DNA of 64,000 nucleotides, taken from NCBI GenBank assembly GCA_964057225.1, contig OZ059894.1:14270131-14334130 (forward strand), given 5' to 3'. The DNA is from Auanema rhodensis (Eukaryota > Nematoda > Chromadorea > Rhabditida > Rhabditidae). Below the pieces are notes generated by a model. That model was given only the letters and a program-made list of their open reading frames with translations, had not been told where the DNA came from and searched no databases. Of the stretch, positions 36,701 to 48,789 are shown in pieces. Both the position numbers and the translations under genes were made by a program. Numbering within the stretch: the stretch's first letter is position 1; the number at the start of each line of letters is the position of its first letter.

Positions 36701-37214
36701 TTAAATTAGATTTAAATCAAAAATGAAAAAATATTTTAAATTATTAATAATATGTAATGATTTTAGGCTATGGACTTATGTGAACGATTAAGAGTTCGAA
36801 ATTGTGGTCATATTGCATTATATCAGGTTTGTTTTGTTAGAGCATTTTTTGAAACTTGAATGATAACGTTTATGTGATGAGTACTCATAACACGAATTAC
36901 AGGTTCACACTGCTTATAGCTCTAACATTGTTCCTGTTACGTCCTCCGGCCTATCAGATAATGCTGCAGGCATGAGTCCAGCTTCGTCATCGTCACCATC
37001 TCGAAGACCATCAGGCGGACGACTGGTGTCAACAACATCAACATCAAGCCAGCAATCGACGTCAATGAAACGTAATCCTATGATGCGTGGATTGTCACAA
37101 GATGTTGAAACAGCTCACAGTGTCAATACAATAGAAGCTCGTCGAAATCGCTTGAGATTACGTGAAAAGAGTTTTCAGTATCCTGATGAGCATTACCACA
37201 CGTATCATTACTAG
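27712..37214 (+). CDS. Unrecognised protein with three alternative first exons
   Basis: I do not recognise this family. Eight common exons (33438-33550, 35372-35481, 36095-36208, 36259-36380, 36430-36542, 36589-36673, 36767-36826, 36903-37214) code for 342 residues. Three possible first exons each start with ATG and end in phase 0, so each can join the common part: 27712-27756 (MSSRLHVQRHPLRYQ), 29456-29704 (83 residues, Ser/Arg-rich) and 33166-33189 (MPDLDYFL). The isoforms would be 357, 425 and 350 residues. The common part has a central folded-looking block (VLEQRLPTHRHAGYIVVG, WLSWSGAREIYKYSP, RPFIYVLMCEYGSILHP, AMDLCERLRVRNCGHIALYQ) with alternating beta-like and helical stretches. The last ~100 residues are Ser/Arg-rich and disordered. 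No signal peptide or membrane segment. A PTB/PH-like fold is possible but only a guess. The phase-checked exon 36430-36542 must be read as QQNLERTWLSW; other frames break the chain. Confidence 0.72.
29040..29455 (+). promoter_or_regulatory. Probable internal promoter before first exon b
   Basis: A GC-richer strip directly upstream of the ATG at 29456, containing a CACGTG E-box (in TCCACGTGAA, 29401-29410). There is no acceptor next to the ATG, so this exon probably begins at its own promoter. Confidence 0.45.
32880..33165 (+). promoter_or_regulatory. Probable internal promoter before first exon c
   Basis: A GC-richer strip with CTCCGCCC and CTCCTCCC blocks about 150-170 bases before the short first exon at 33166-33189. 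Inferred from base composition and position. Confidence 0.45.
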
Positions 37215-38215
37215 TTTCTAATTATCTGAAAACAAAAATGATCTCCTATTCTCATCCTGTCCTCAACATTGGTCACTGAAACGAGTTTTAGAATTGCATC
37301 AGTATGACGTTATCGAATTATCTAACATATATTAGGCAAAAAATAAAAAAAAGCTATATATTTTGCGATTATGAGTTAGGTATTAGCATTTTGATGTGAA
37401 ACTATTAGTTTCGATGCTCCGAGTTCCGTATTGTTCAAACTTCAATATTGCAAAACCAGGTGATCCATTTAAAGAGAACGTTATAAATAAATTATCAAAA
37501 TAGATAATATATTATAGATTATAATAATGTTTTGGACAGTAATTCTCTTGTATTTTAATGGAAAGCAAACTCTATACATATTTGCTTATACATATATTCT
37601 ATATATAATGTATTTTTTTAAATTATAACAAAATATAAATTAACAGATTTTTCTGTTTCTTTTTCATTTATTGAAAGAAAATATTTGTATTTCTTCTTCT
37701 TCAATTCTCATGATATTCCTGGTCTATGTCAGCATATTCTCATGTATAAGACATCTATTAATCTCCATATCAGTTCAAATTGCGATATGAGCTGCTCACA
37801 ATCATATACGTATAGCCTTCTTAATTATATAATATTTGTATTAAACAAATTTTTATTTTTATAAATTATATAATGTTATATTTGGCTTATAATAATTTTT
37901 TTTTGTTTTTTTTTCTGTTAAAATAAAATAATTTAGCCATAATTGATTGTGTACATTGTCTTTAGTTTGAACTTTTGCAATTTTCAGAATATTTTAGTCA
38001 TTTTTGCAAAACAAATATTGAATACTATGTAATATATTGAGTGTTATATAGTAAAAATGTAGAAATATATAACAAATAATTTATTATTATTATTTTTATT
38101 TTTGAATGAAAAACATACAATCGGCTTATATTGAGGAAAGAATTTAATTCGTTTTTTTTTTCAGTTTGAAAAAAAATCTTAAATTTTTTGAATATGAATT
38201 AGTATTTCTAATTCA
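37215..38215. other. Intergenic between convergent genes
   Basis: About 1 kb of AT-rich DNA between the stop codons of two convergent genes; probably the two 3' UTRs. No gene seen. Confidence 0.55.
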
Positions 38216-40253
38216 TTAAGCTGATTCTTCCGGAGCTGTTTTCACATCGGAAACGGCATCCTGCTTCGAAATCAAGCGTGTAACCAAATAAAAACCAGTT
38301 GCTGAGCATATTTGAAGACCTGGAATTTCAAAATATGATTAAATACTTTTTGGTTTTCTAAAATATTACCTATAAGTAGCATACACCAATGATAGATATT
38401 CAAATGCACAGCTAAGAAACAACCCAGACATGTTGACAAAGACTGAAATAAACAAAAAATATTTTTTTTAATTAAAAGTTTTAAATAATTAATAAAGTTC
38501 TAAAGAAATGCTGTAACCTGGAAAAGCTTTGCTGCCGAATAAAATTGAAGACGTCTCTCTGGTATGGCTATGGTACAGATGATTGAACGCATAGTACATG
38601 AACAGCAGTCAATCATACCATGTAGTAAACCAGCTAACAAACACATATAAGCTCTGAAAATATAATGAAGTATTCTTCTATAGATTTCTTTTAGTTTAAT
38701 GGATACCTAGGGTCTACCAATAAGCCGGAACTATTAGTCGGGTGCATAGTTGAATCTGGTGGAGTGCAACTGATTATTAAACAGTACATTATGGATGACA
38801 ATACAAGTTGAGTGACCATTGTTGGCCTCAATCCAAAGGAAGGATTCTTTTGCGACATAATGTGAATAAAGAATCCCACTAAAATATGTAAATATTCAAA
38901 GTTGTTTTGATTTCTAATATGTTTTGTTTGTTTCAGCTAAATTTAGATAATGTTGCCAGTTTCTATCAAGTGATTTTCACGTAAAATGAGATAACCACTC
39001 AATAAAATTTATACGCAAAAAACGGTTGATTCATGTTTCTTGGTTCAAATAGTAAAGTAGATTCAATTTTTCAGGCTTACCTGTAATATTTCCAACACCG
39101 AGCATTGTACTGTAATATGCAACGGTCATTGGGTTATCAGCTAATGTCTTTGAAAAACTGAATGTTGTCGGATATATTACACACCAGAATGCTATATGAA
39201 ATCCGTAAAATATGTAGAATGGAATCAAAAGAAGAAACCGAGGTTTGCATATTGTACTTAAGAGAAGTGCTAAATAACTTATGATGTTGTTTTAAAAAAT
39301 TTTTATAGAAATACCTATCTGATTTTTCAAAGTTGAATGTTTATTTGGACTGAGCATTGCTAATGAATCTTTACTTGGTTGTTTCGGAAGCGTGAAAAAG
39401 GTTATATTAGATATAAAGCTAGCTCCAGCAAGTACTCCAAAGATGGTCAATACTTCGGAAGAAGAAAAATCTCTAAAACTACTGAATGAAGTATTGATAT
39501 GAAATCTCAATATAAACCTGTAAAAGCTGCCATCTTCAGATTCAGTACTAAAAGATTTGTTAAACGTGAAAATAGTAGCTAAAATTAAGCCTCCTAGTAA
39601 CATACTGTAATAGATTCAGATGTATTTGATTCAAGAAAACTATTAAACCTGCTGTTCCCAACTGCGCTTACCAGTACTGAATTTCTGGATATGGTTGAAG
39701 AAGTTGAATGCTCGGCGACATAAGCACCTTGCCCACAGTAGTATACTTCAGAATTATTAAACATGTATTAAAGAAATTGAATCCTCAAACTTACATGCAA
39801 AACCTATTCCCATTAATATTTCGGAAAAAAAATAGAAAAATGAATTAATGAAGAAAAAGCCCATCTACAAAATAAATGATGTTTCAATCTCAATATATGA
39901 AGAGGTTAATTTACGAGGTAGATTGTAAATAAAGTTGAACCAAAAAAGAGTGACCATCTTGATCCAAATTTATAGACAATCCATGGAGCCAGTAATGTTG
40001 TTACAGTATATGATGCATATAAAACAGTTTGCCTTCAATGTTTGATAGATACTTGTTGAGCAGTTTTTGGGTTGAAAACTAACCCGTAATACCCTGAGTG
40101 ACTATCCATTCCATCAGGATCTCTTCTACTAACAGAGTGTAAAACAGATTCAATGATAAATGCTTGCGTGTCATATCCTGTGAAAAGAGTAAGAGTAGCA
40201 ACTCCCAAAAGAATAATATTCAACAATTCGCGTGCTCCATCTGATAGACCCAT
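38216..40253 (-). CDS. UNC-93/MFSD11-like membrane transporter
   Basis: A major-facilitator protein of the UNC-93 group. C. elegans UNC-93 regulates a potassium channel; the MFSD11 branch has no settled substrate. Eleven exons in phase give about 459 residues. The start RELLNIILLGVATLTLFTGYDTQ, then YYGQTVLYASYTVTTLLAPWIV, match the conserved first two membrane helices (human MFSD11: KLFNIIILGVAFMFMFTAFQT). Further hydrophobic helices are visible: GFFFINSFFYFFSEILMGIGFA, LLGGLILATIFTF, VLTIFGVLAGASFI, FLLLIPFYIFYGFHIAFWCV and VTQLVLSSIMYCLII. The ATG has a good context (CCCATGG). A small mitochondrial-type gene ends 330 bases upstream on the same strand. Confidence 0.87.
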
Positions 40254-40584
40254 GGGCTTTTACCAGGTTTGGGATGTCTAATAGTAAAAAGATAACATAC
40301 GTAAACAAGCAAAGAAAGACGAAAAGAGCAAAATTGGAAGACAAATGGTTTCGTGCATTACTGTCAAGAGCTCTGCAATTTCTAACCAATTGCACTGGTG
40401 AGTGCACTGGGTACTGATATGATGTGCATTGAGTTTGGTGATGCTTATGTAAATCATTTTCGTCGCATAATTTAATACTTCATAGTTCAAAAGTGGGAGT
40501 AATTCTATTTTATACAATATAAACACACATGTATAAAAAAAACCTTTATGGTCCTCATAGTTCTACAAATACATCTACAATTAT

Positions 40585-41131
40585 CTAATGATGATGAGCA
40601 TCATGATCATGTCCATGTTGCTTACGGTATTTGTAATGTAGTCGTTTTTCCTCAGGTACAACAGACTCGTACAGAACAACTCCAGCCTAAATGATTGTAG
40701 TATAATTTTATTTTAACCACTTCAACACTTACCTTGATAATACCGAGAAGAAGAGCTATTCTCCAAATCACTTTGAAATATTGACCGTATGGAGACTGAG
40801 CAAAAATATCAGAGTTATGGTTCTATAAGAAATGAAACATTGAAATATACAAAATTCAAGTATTAAGCTACTAACAATAGCATTGAAAGCAGAATAAGCC
40901 TCACGCTTAGCTTGTCCAAACATAAACTTCTTTGGCATATTGTTCACACTGTCCCATTTTCCTTCGCTTGCTAAACGATTAATAGCACGGAAAGCAGCTA
41001 AGGAATCTCTATAATAACATATCATAAAATACTGAGATAACTTTGAAATATTAGAAATACCCTGCGTGTGAAGATCCATTTCGAGAAACAATTCTGAGCG
41101 AGGGAAGCGAGGCCCTTGCAAGATTCGACAT
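40585..41131 (-). CDS. Small mitochondrial-type membrane protein
   Basis: Not confidently assigned to a family. Four exons (41131-41061, 41008-40876, 40822-40733, 40686-40585) give 131 residues. The start MSNLARASLPSLRIVSRNG is Arg/Ser-rich without acids, as in a mitochondrial import signal. A single membrane helix follows near residue 85-105 (YFKVIWRIALLLGIIKAGVVLY). The C-terminus is HGHDHDAHHH, a histidine-rich tail seen in several small respiratory-chain subunits. A complex I or other inner-membrane accessory subunit is likely but not proven. A TTTAG acceptor 18 bases before the ATG, with no exon upstream, suggests trans-splicing. The aminomethyltransferase gene lies divergently 783 bases away. 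Confidence 0.75.
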
Positions 41132-41914
41132 CCTGCGGTTGAACACCCTAAATAGAATATTAAAAAAATATTTCAATAAAATTTTGAAGTCATTAACCAA
41201 CACTAACACATAAAAACAATCAAATAATTAAAAAATAAGCATAAATATCTAACATAAAAGATATAACTTCGGAAATACGTAACTATTCGTGTGTATTCCA
41301 ATGTGAATCTACCGTAGTATAAAATATAAAATTTATATAAAATTCAAAATAAAAGTTAATACAAAGTAATTAATCAACGAATGATTTAATGAATTTATGA
41401 AATTTTATCTGTACTTTAGAACGCTATAAATATATAAGTGAATCTTTTAAATTGAAACTTTTAATATTAGTATTAAAAAAGACGACCACACTATTTGCTC
41501 ATTTGCTAATGTAAACTTTTTTTTATGTAAAATAATTCACTGAAATGTTGTTAATTTACTCATAAGAAATTGTGTTATTCTTTATTATTATTTTTATATT
41601 TCATTTAGTGATCGTTTAAAGTATATCACGAAATCGATTAGTTTAATTTCAATTCTCAACAAATCTTCTGTTATACAGTTATCCTTAGTTTGTTCTGTCT
41701 TTAAAGAATTTATTTGCTAAAGTTAAGCTAATAACATTTATTTTGTTTTTATTGATTCTGGTTAATTGTAATGCCTTATCGCCTTTGAATTATTTGTCTT
41801 ATCAATGTCGCACCAATTTCAATCATTGTAATAAGCAAGCAACACAGCGCCCTGAAAACTGCACATGCTTCTTTCAACCTTTGATGTATGTTTTAGTTTA
41901 AACTTTAATTTCAG
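41132..41914. promoter_or_regulatory. Divergent promoter region
   Basis: A 783-base gap between two divergent genes that both appear to encode mitochondrial proteins. It is AT-rich except for a GC-richer strip at 41,840-41,880 (CAGCGCCCTG). The two genes may share control; position is the only evidence. Confidence 0.45.
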
Positions 41915-43682
41915 ATGACTATCTTAACCGTAAGTTCGAGAACAGCTTCGGCATCTATCCGATTGCTGAATACTTCAGCCTCTCGTTTTTCAGCGTATGA
42001 TTGTATTTATTAAAGAAAATCATAATAATATTTATTATTTTTAGAAAGCAGACATGTTTGTATGATTTACATAAAAAACACAATGGAAAGTTGGTACCAT
42101 TCGCTGGTTATGACATGCCTGTTCAATATCCCGATCTTTCTGTAAAAGATTCAACACTCCATACTCGTAAACATCTTAGTATTTTTGATGTCTCTCATAT
42201 GCTCCAAACACACATTGTCGGAAAAGACAGGTTATAGTTGACCCGATTCACAATTTTTAAAAAATGTTTTGATGACTTTTGTGCTGTGAACAATTTGATT
42301 TTAATATTTAAATCTAGTTATTGCGTTTGTTTTCATAATGTAATGTTTTTAGAGAAAATTTCATAGAAAGTTTAACTACTGCTGATGTACAGGGTTTGAC
42401 CCCTAACAGTGGAACACTATCAGGTGTGTTAAAGGAAGGCTACTGGTTTTTTAACTTCCTTTTTGTTTCAGTATTCACAAATGAGAAAGGAGGTATCAAG
42501 GATGATTTGATTGTCACTAAGACTGATCAAGACTTCATCTACATGGTAACCAATGCTGGTTGTATTGATAAGGATTTACCATATCTTCAAGTACGATACA
42601 TTATTCAATGTTCTAATTCAGTATTTAATCTCATTTCTTAAACATTTTCAGGAAAATGCTGCTAAGTGGAGATCACAAGGAAAAGATGTTGAAATCAAAA
42701 CTCTTGATGGTAGAGGATTAATTGCTGTTCAAGGTTCGTAATGAAAATTTTATTGAAGTTTCCATCTTTTTCAGGACCTGAAATTGCTAAAGTTCTTCAA
42801 AGTGAAACTGATATTGATCTGAGTAAACTGACTTTCATGAAAACAGCTATTGGGAAAGTATTTGGAATTGAAAACTGTAGAGTAACTCGCTGTGGATACA
42901 CCGGAGAAGATGGTGTCGAAGTAAGTTCCAAGGGAAATTTATACTAATGAACATGATATCTTCAGATTTCAGTTGATCCTGCTCAAGCCGCCACTTTGGT
43001 TGAACGTCTTCTTGAATCCAAGGTTATAGAATGATATCTCCGTTTAACTCACCTTTGCTTCTTAGAACGGAAATGTTAAGTTAGCTGGTCTTGGAGCTCG
43101 TGATGCCCTTCGCATGGAAGCTGGTTTATGTCTCTATGGCAATGATATTGATGAAGGAACAACTCCTATTGAAGCTGGTCTTGCTTTTGTTGTCGGTTTG
43201 TCTTTCTCTTTTTTAGTTAAAACAAAACAAAAACCCTTGTTTCAAGCTAAGCGTAGACGTGAAGCAATGGATTTCCCTGGAGCTGAAAAAATAGTTGGAC
43301 AATTGAAGAACAAGAATTGGCCAAAGAGAAGAGTTGGACTGATTTCTGATCCAGGCAGAGCTCCAAGAAGTATATCGTTACTAAGACGGATATCTTGTAA
43401 TACTATGAATAATTTCAGCTGGACTTCCCCTTATCGACCCTATGGATAAGTGTGCCATTGGTTATGTTACTTCTGGTTGCCCATCACCATGCTTAGGTTT
43501 GATTTATTTACGAGGGATCATTAAAAATAAATATTTAAGGAAAAAATATTGCTATTGCTTATGTTGATAAGCCATATTCAAAAGATGGAACTCAATTTAT
43601 TGTTGATTTTGGAGCTAAACAATCCAAAGTTACGGTAACAAAGATGCCATTCGTAAAGACCAATTATTATACAGGAAAATAG
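41915..43682 (+). CDS. gcst-1: Aminomethyltransferase (glycine cleavage T protein)
   Basis: The T protein of the mitochondrial glycine cleavage system transfers the methylene group from the aminomethyl-lipoyl H protein to tetrahydrofolate and releases ammonia. Eleven exons in phase give 404 residues (human 403). The first ~27 residues ([19 protein letters not shown]) are a mitochondrial targeting peptide. The mature protein shows [87 protein letters not shown] and the end [13 protein letters not shown], all matching the family. TTTCAG is directly attached to the ATG, a likely trans-splice site. Intron 8 (43196-43246) is 51 bases long, in frame and without a stop. Confidence 0.96.
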
Positions 43683-43821
43683 ATATAAAAATAGATTTCA
43701 TAGATTATATTAAATAATTTTCACGTTGTGCCCTTATCTTCAGGATTTTGCTCATGTTCATTGTTTACTTATCTGTGATATAGTCTAATAAATTAGTTTA
43801 TACGATAAATAACCTGTTGAT

Positions 43822-44815
43822 TCAATCATATCTTCTCATATAAGGTCTTTCTTCCATATGCGAATAGCGGAAGTTGTGATCAGGTGGGCCATATCGGTTA
43901 TCATATTGTCTTTGAATTGGTTCAAAAGCAAAGGGAAAGTTTGGGAAATGTTGAGCTAATATAAATTTCGATTCTTCTCTTAGAATTGATGACATAGCAT
44001 CTGTCAATTCCTGAAATTATGAAGAAAATGCCACGTGATATGGTACAGTCATTCGCTTACCCTGGTCCTTTCAGCTGCTTCTTCTCGATTATCAACAGGC
44101 TGTTCATCAGACCATTCTTGTCTTCGAAACATTTTGTTATAACGATATTCACGAGGTTCCATTTCACTACTCATATCCATATATGGAGGCTATAATAAAG
44201 TTTCTTTTCGTTTTCAAAGTTAGTTAAGAAACCTTATTGACGTATTTAGCTGGGGACTTTCTAACATCATGAAATTCATTTGGATAAAGTATACCTTCTT
44301 TCGATTGTCCATTTATATTATCTATTTTATAAATAATTATATAATTATATAAAATAAAATAATTACCGTATTTCCAATGAACTATGGGATTTTTACCTTT
44401 TATTGGATCATATTCATATCTGTATTCAATGGTATGCCCAAAAGCTTTTGGTCTTTCCAAAGCTAAATAAATAAATTTATATTTTAAATAAAAATATTTT
44501 AATTAATATTATAAAATAAAATATTTATATATATATATAAATAAATATTTATTTTTACTATATCATATAAATAACAAGATTTATATTAAAATTATAAATT
44601 AATGTATATACTATGAATGCATTTGGAAAAACGTTCATTCATCTTAACTATAAATAGCAAAATCAGTAGAATTATTTGCAAAAATATGAAGAAAGTATCA
44701 ACTTTATGTTTTTTTCCCCATATAATACTAAAAATAATACTCAGATAAACTAACCTGTGACAGTAACAGCCGCTAGAAGAGAAAGACCAAATAGCTGTAG
44801 TAGTGAGAGCCACAT
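43822..44815 (-). CDS. Secreted protein, family not recognised
   Basis: Five exons in phase. The first 20 residues (MWLSLLQLFGLSLLAAVTVT) are a clear signal peptide. The mature part, about 180 residues, is hydrophilic, rich in Tyr, Arg, Pro and Glu, and has no cysteines or membrane segments: for example FGHTIEYRYEYDPIKGKNP, EMEPREYRYNKMF and the end HMEERPYMRRYD. A helical stretch (EEAAERTRELTDAMSSILRE) lies near residue 135-155. It ends 140 bases from the stop of the aminomethyltransferase gene on the other strand. It has the same strand and a similar Arg/Tyr/Glu composition as the next secreted gene upstream. Confidence 0.72.
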
Positions 44816-45469
44816 AGGCTGATGTTTTGTGGCTTTTTTCCCTGAAAATTCATATTCTTATATACAAGAATGATTTGGGTCAGTCAAATGATGGGCCATT
44901 ACATTAACGAAAAAGTTGTCGCTGATGGAAGGTAGTAGCTTTTAGAATTAAAAAAAAACATTTGAATATCCAGATGATGGTCAGAATAGTTAAATGTAAT
45001 TGTATTGAAACTAGCTTGTAGTTTTCATTTTTTATAATTTAAATAAAAGTTTGTTATCTTTAGTATAATATATATATGTTGTATATATGTATATAGTTAT
45101 AAGATATAGCAATAACACTAAGACTTTTACTTGTAGTAACAGTACTACTACTACTATTTATAAAATAATAATATTTATATATTATATTTTAATTATTATA
45201 TATATGTATATACATATAATTATATATATTTATAATTATATACAATAAATAATTAATTATAGGTAATGTTATTGAGAAAAAAACGTATTTTTTCATATTT
45301 CTTACAATTGTAATTTGAAAATTATTATTATTATATTAACGATTTATTGATGAATATTCATAAAAAATACAATTTTTAATGATTAAATGATAAATAAATT
45401 TATTTTAAAAGAAAAAAAAAGAAAAATAAAGAACATCTAAGTTATTTTTATTTTGCTTACAATACAAAT
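44816..45469. other. Intergenic between two secreted-protein genes
   Basis: Very AT-rich, with TA-repeat blocks around 45,060-45,240. No gene seen. Confidence 0.55.
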
Positions 45470-47499
45470 CTACATGACTTTAACCTTTTCATTAGATATT
45501 GTGGTATTTGATTTTAGTGGCTCAGTTGATGGTAATGTTTGATTGGCCATCTTTGAATCGGTTTCCTCAAGAACTGGCTGGTTTCCAGATGCTTCTGGCT
45601 CTTCTTCCTTGTTGCCTTCTGAGCTTTCAGTGGAATCCCAAGATCCATTCCCCAAATGTTCGCTGTTGTTTGGATGACGACCATCGGACCCCATATTCTG
45701 GAACATACATTTAAATTAGAAAAAAAATAAAAAAGAAAAAAGAAAAAAGAAATGAAACTGGAATATCTTTCTTAAAAACTATAATAAAACTTTCATTTGA
45801 AACATATAATTATAAAGTTGTTAACATACTTTTGAAATGCTGCTATCCTCTTTTCCATTTTTCGCATTGGCTCGATCATTTCGTCTTCGTAAATCGGACT
45901 GTGAATATAGTTTTAGAATAAAAAATTTCAAGTGGAAGAACATAGCTTGATAGAATAAATGGAATGAATTCAAAAATCTACCTCGTATTGTTGTTGCTGT
46001 GTATCGTTAAATCCAGATTTGGAAAGCTCATCATCGGCATCGGACTAAAACAACAAGATATTAATACAATTCTTTGTTATTTTTACTATTTTTATCTTTT
46101 AAATTCATAAATAGTTTTTCATTAATTTTAATCTTTTAACATTTGTTAAAAAGAAGCACTTACTAAAGAAACCTTTCTATTCGGTTCTGGTTTATCCATG
46201 AATTTTTTCTCAGCACTTGATTCCTCAAATAAATAAAAAATATTTTTTTTCTTTTCAAACTAAAATTTTACATCATGTGTGTCCTGGGTTTCAAATGGTC
46301 TGAAGTGCTTGCGGGATAATGGCTAAAGAAAAAAAATTATTTCTTCGATTAAAATTTTTTTTCTTTTCTTTCCAAAAAAAAAAAAACAAACTCTATGACG
46401 TGGTCGGTATGGCCTATGGGAATCAAATTTTTGAGATTTCTCTTGAAATGGGGATTCAAACTAAAAAAAATAATTTTTTCTTACATATTCTTGATCAGGA
46501 ATCTTACACGTTCTGAAGGGAAATCTTCATAATCTTCGTTAGATGATTGCCGTTCAATATTCTCTTCTCGAAATGGTCGAGCATGACGAGGAGCCCATGG
46601 CATCTGATTTCGATGTTGATGCCTATTGATTTTAATTTTATTTCTACAGATTTCATAGATTTTTCTTACTTTCTTCCATTTTGGCGCTGGGAGTAGTTAT
46701 CTCTCATAGGAAAACGGAATTCTGGAATTATTTGATGAAAAAGAAAACAGTTTTGAATTGTACCTTCTGGAATTTCATGCATGAACTCTGGATAAGGCCT
46801 TCTTGATCCATGACGATATGGAGTTCGATTACGAGAAGCATTCTCAGTTTCTGAGTCATCAACATCAACATTTTCCTTATTTTTTCGTTTTGGGTAAGGA
46901 TTTCCTAATGAAATTATTTCCTTTTCGGGTTTTTCTGATGATTTTTCTCTGTGATTGTTATCAAAGTCGTTATCATAGTCTTCATGAGTAGCTTCATCAG
47001 ATTCAAAACGATCTTCTGGTTGGATTTGTGGCTTTCGTCTTGGTGCCATTCGACGCTTCTCAGGATAGATACCGGCAACCATATGCATATCAACACCTAC
47101 TATTTTGGCTTTTCGTCCTTGGGGATCTCTTGACTGTTCAGCTCCAGACTGCTCGAATCCACGTCCAACCGGTCTGGAAGAATCGGTTTCCAATTCCCGA
47201 TTCCTGATCGGACGTCGTTGAAAATCCTCCTCTTGTCTTTCTTGCTGTTCATCATCTTCGTAATCCTGAGGACGATCACGGTATGGTCTTCTTTCTTCAT
47301 ATCCATCTAAATGATTTCGAAACGGAGTTCTACTACTATATTTTGGACTAAGATCCGAACGATATCCATCTATAATATTAAGAATTACATAGAACATTGT
47401 TAAATATTTTTATTTTTTATAAATGAACGTACCCAAATTTTGAGCTGAAATGCTCAATACAATAGCATTAACAGCCAGAAAAATGATGAAGAATATCAT
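45470..47499 (-). CDS. Large disordered secreted protein, family not recognised
   Basis: Ten exons in phase give about 468 residues. The signal peptide is MIFFIIFLAVNAIVLSISA. The rest is highly charged and predicted disordered: the main exon (about 47367-46768, ~200 residues) is rich in Arg, Asp, Glu and Pro with blocks such as RRPYRDRPQDYEDDEQQ. It includes a more ordered patch KAKIVGVDMHMVAGIYPEKRR. Dibasic sites (KRR, RRK, KRK) are frequent and could be processing points. The C-terminal exon is acidic and Ser/Asn-rich, ending KSNTTISNEKVKVM with NxT glycosylation sequons. No cysteine-rich or collagen repeat is present. It may be an extracellular matrix, cuticle-associated or precursor protein. 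Confidence 0.72.
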
Positions 47500-48789
47500 C
47501 GTTAGACAGCAATGTCTGGAGAATTGACCAAGAGATTCTTATGTAGTGCAGAAACCGGAGGAACAACATCGTTCATCATTATTATGAACATTCGAATAGC
47601 CTATGCTGAATGATTTTTTTGTTTTTTCTTTTTAAGAAAATCTGGTTCAACATCACATTTGATGTGCAACAAACATCAGGATATTTGATATGAAATAATC
47701 TAGAAGGATGCACATTATTCATAGAATATCTATAAATAATATATGATATAGTATATAATGATATTATATTCTTTATATTAATACTATATATATTAATTTA
47801 AATATAGTTAATTCTTATTATATATAATCCATTATATGTTTCTTTTTAAATTTTTTTTTGTTCTAATCAGACTATAACAAAAATGGAAATATGAAGTTCT
47901 AAATGTAGTTTTCAAAATAGAACCAGGCTTACAAAGCTTCATGTGGTCATAACCAAAGTGTATAGATTATATGAGTAATATCCGATATCTTCATGACACA
48001 GCTCTTTGATTATGAAAGCCTTCGTACAATCTCAAGTATGTAAAGCATTAATTTCAGGTTAGATCAAGTTATTTTGATAACAATGTATAAATCTGATTCA
48101 GGAGAAATTCTGAAACTTTGTTCTCTGATTATAAACTTTTGGATGAAAGTTCTGTGGTATGTAAGCTTATAGATGAATTACTTTGGATACATATGTATAT
48201 GAATTATTTAAAATTATTCACAAATTCAATAAATTGTCGATGTCAATGTTCAAAGTTTAAATAAAAAAAGTATAATTTTATGAAAAACAAATATAAAATC
48301 AATTAAAAAGTTTATTATAATTATTATTTTATATAATTTATAATACAAAGATTATAATGTATTCAATTTCTATGTGATATATGTATATGATTATACATCT
48401 GATCATGTAGTGCTTTAATAAAACAAAAATATGAATATTTATATTAATATTATTAATATAATTAAATAAATTATATTAATACAATCGATTAATTATAAAA
48501 ATATTTAAAGAAATGTTTTCTTGTGATACATCAATATTTTGTTTAATCAATCAGGTATTAAAGATACTAATAGTAAAAAAAGTTTATAAAAATTCCAAAT
48601 AAAATAAAAAGATTGAAGATTAGATAAATTATGAAAAATATATAATTTTATAATTCAAATAATTATAAATATTCAATTATAATAAAGCATAGAAAAATTT
48701 ATTAGAAAATCAGACATATTTCACCTGGATGTGAAGAAATGAAATTTCATTTTTCATTTTCAAAGTTGTTAAAACCAAAATCTTAAAAT
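47500..48789. other. Divergent intergenic region, no gene seen
   Basis: About 1.3 kb between two divergent genes, strongly AT-rich. It should contain both promoters; no specific site is convincing. Confidence 0.5.

Noticed and set aside
36473-36709. Frame MKYINTPHEAGIYDEYRYYVIQLC in the unrecognised gene
   Set aside because: Its phase does not join the flanking exons. The QQNLERTWLSW frame of the same exon does.
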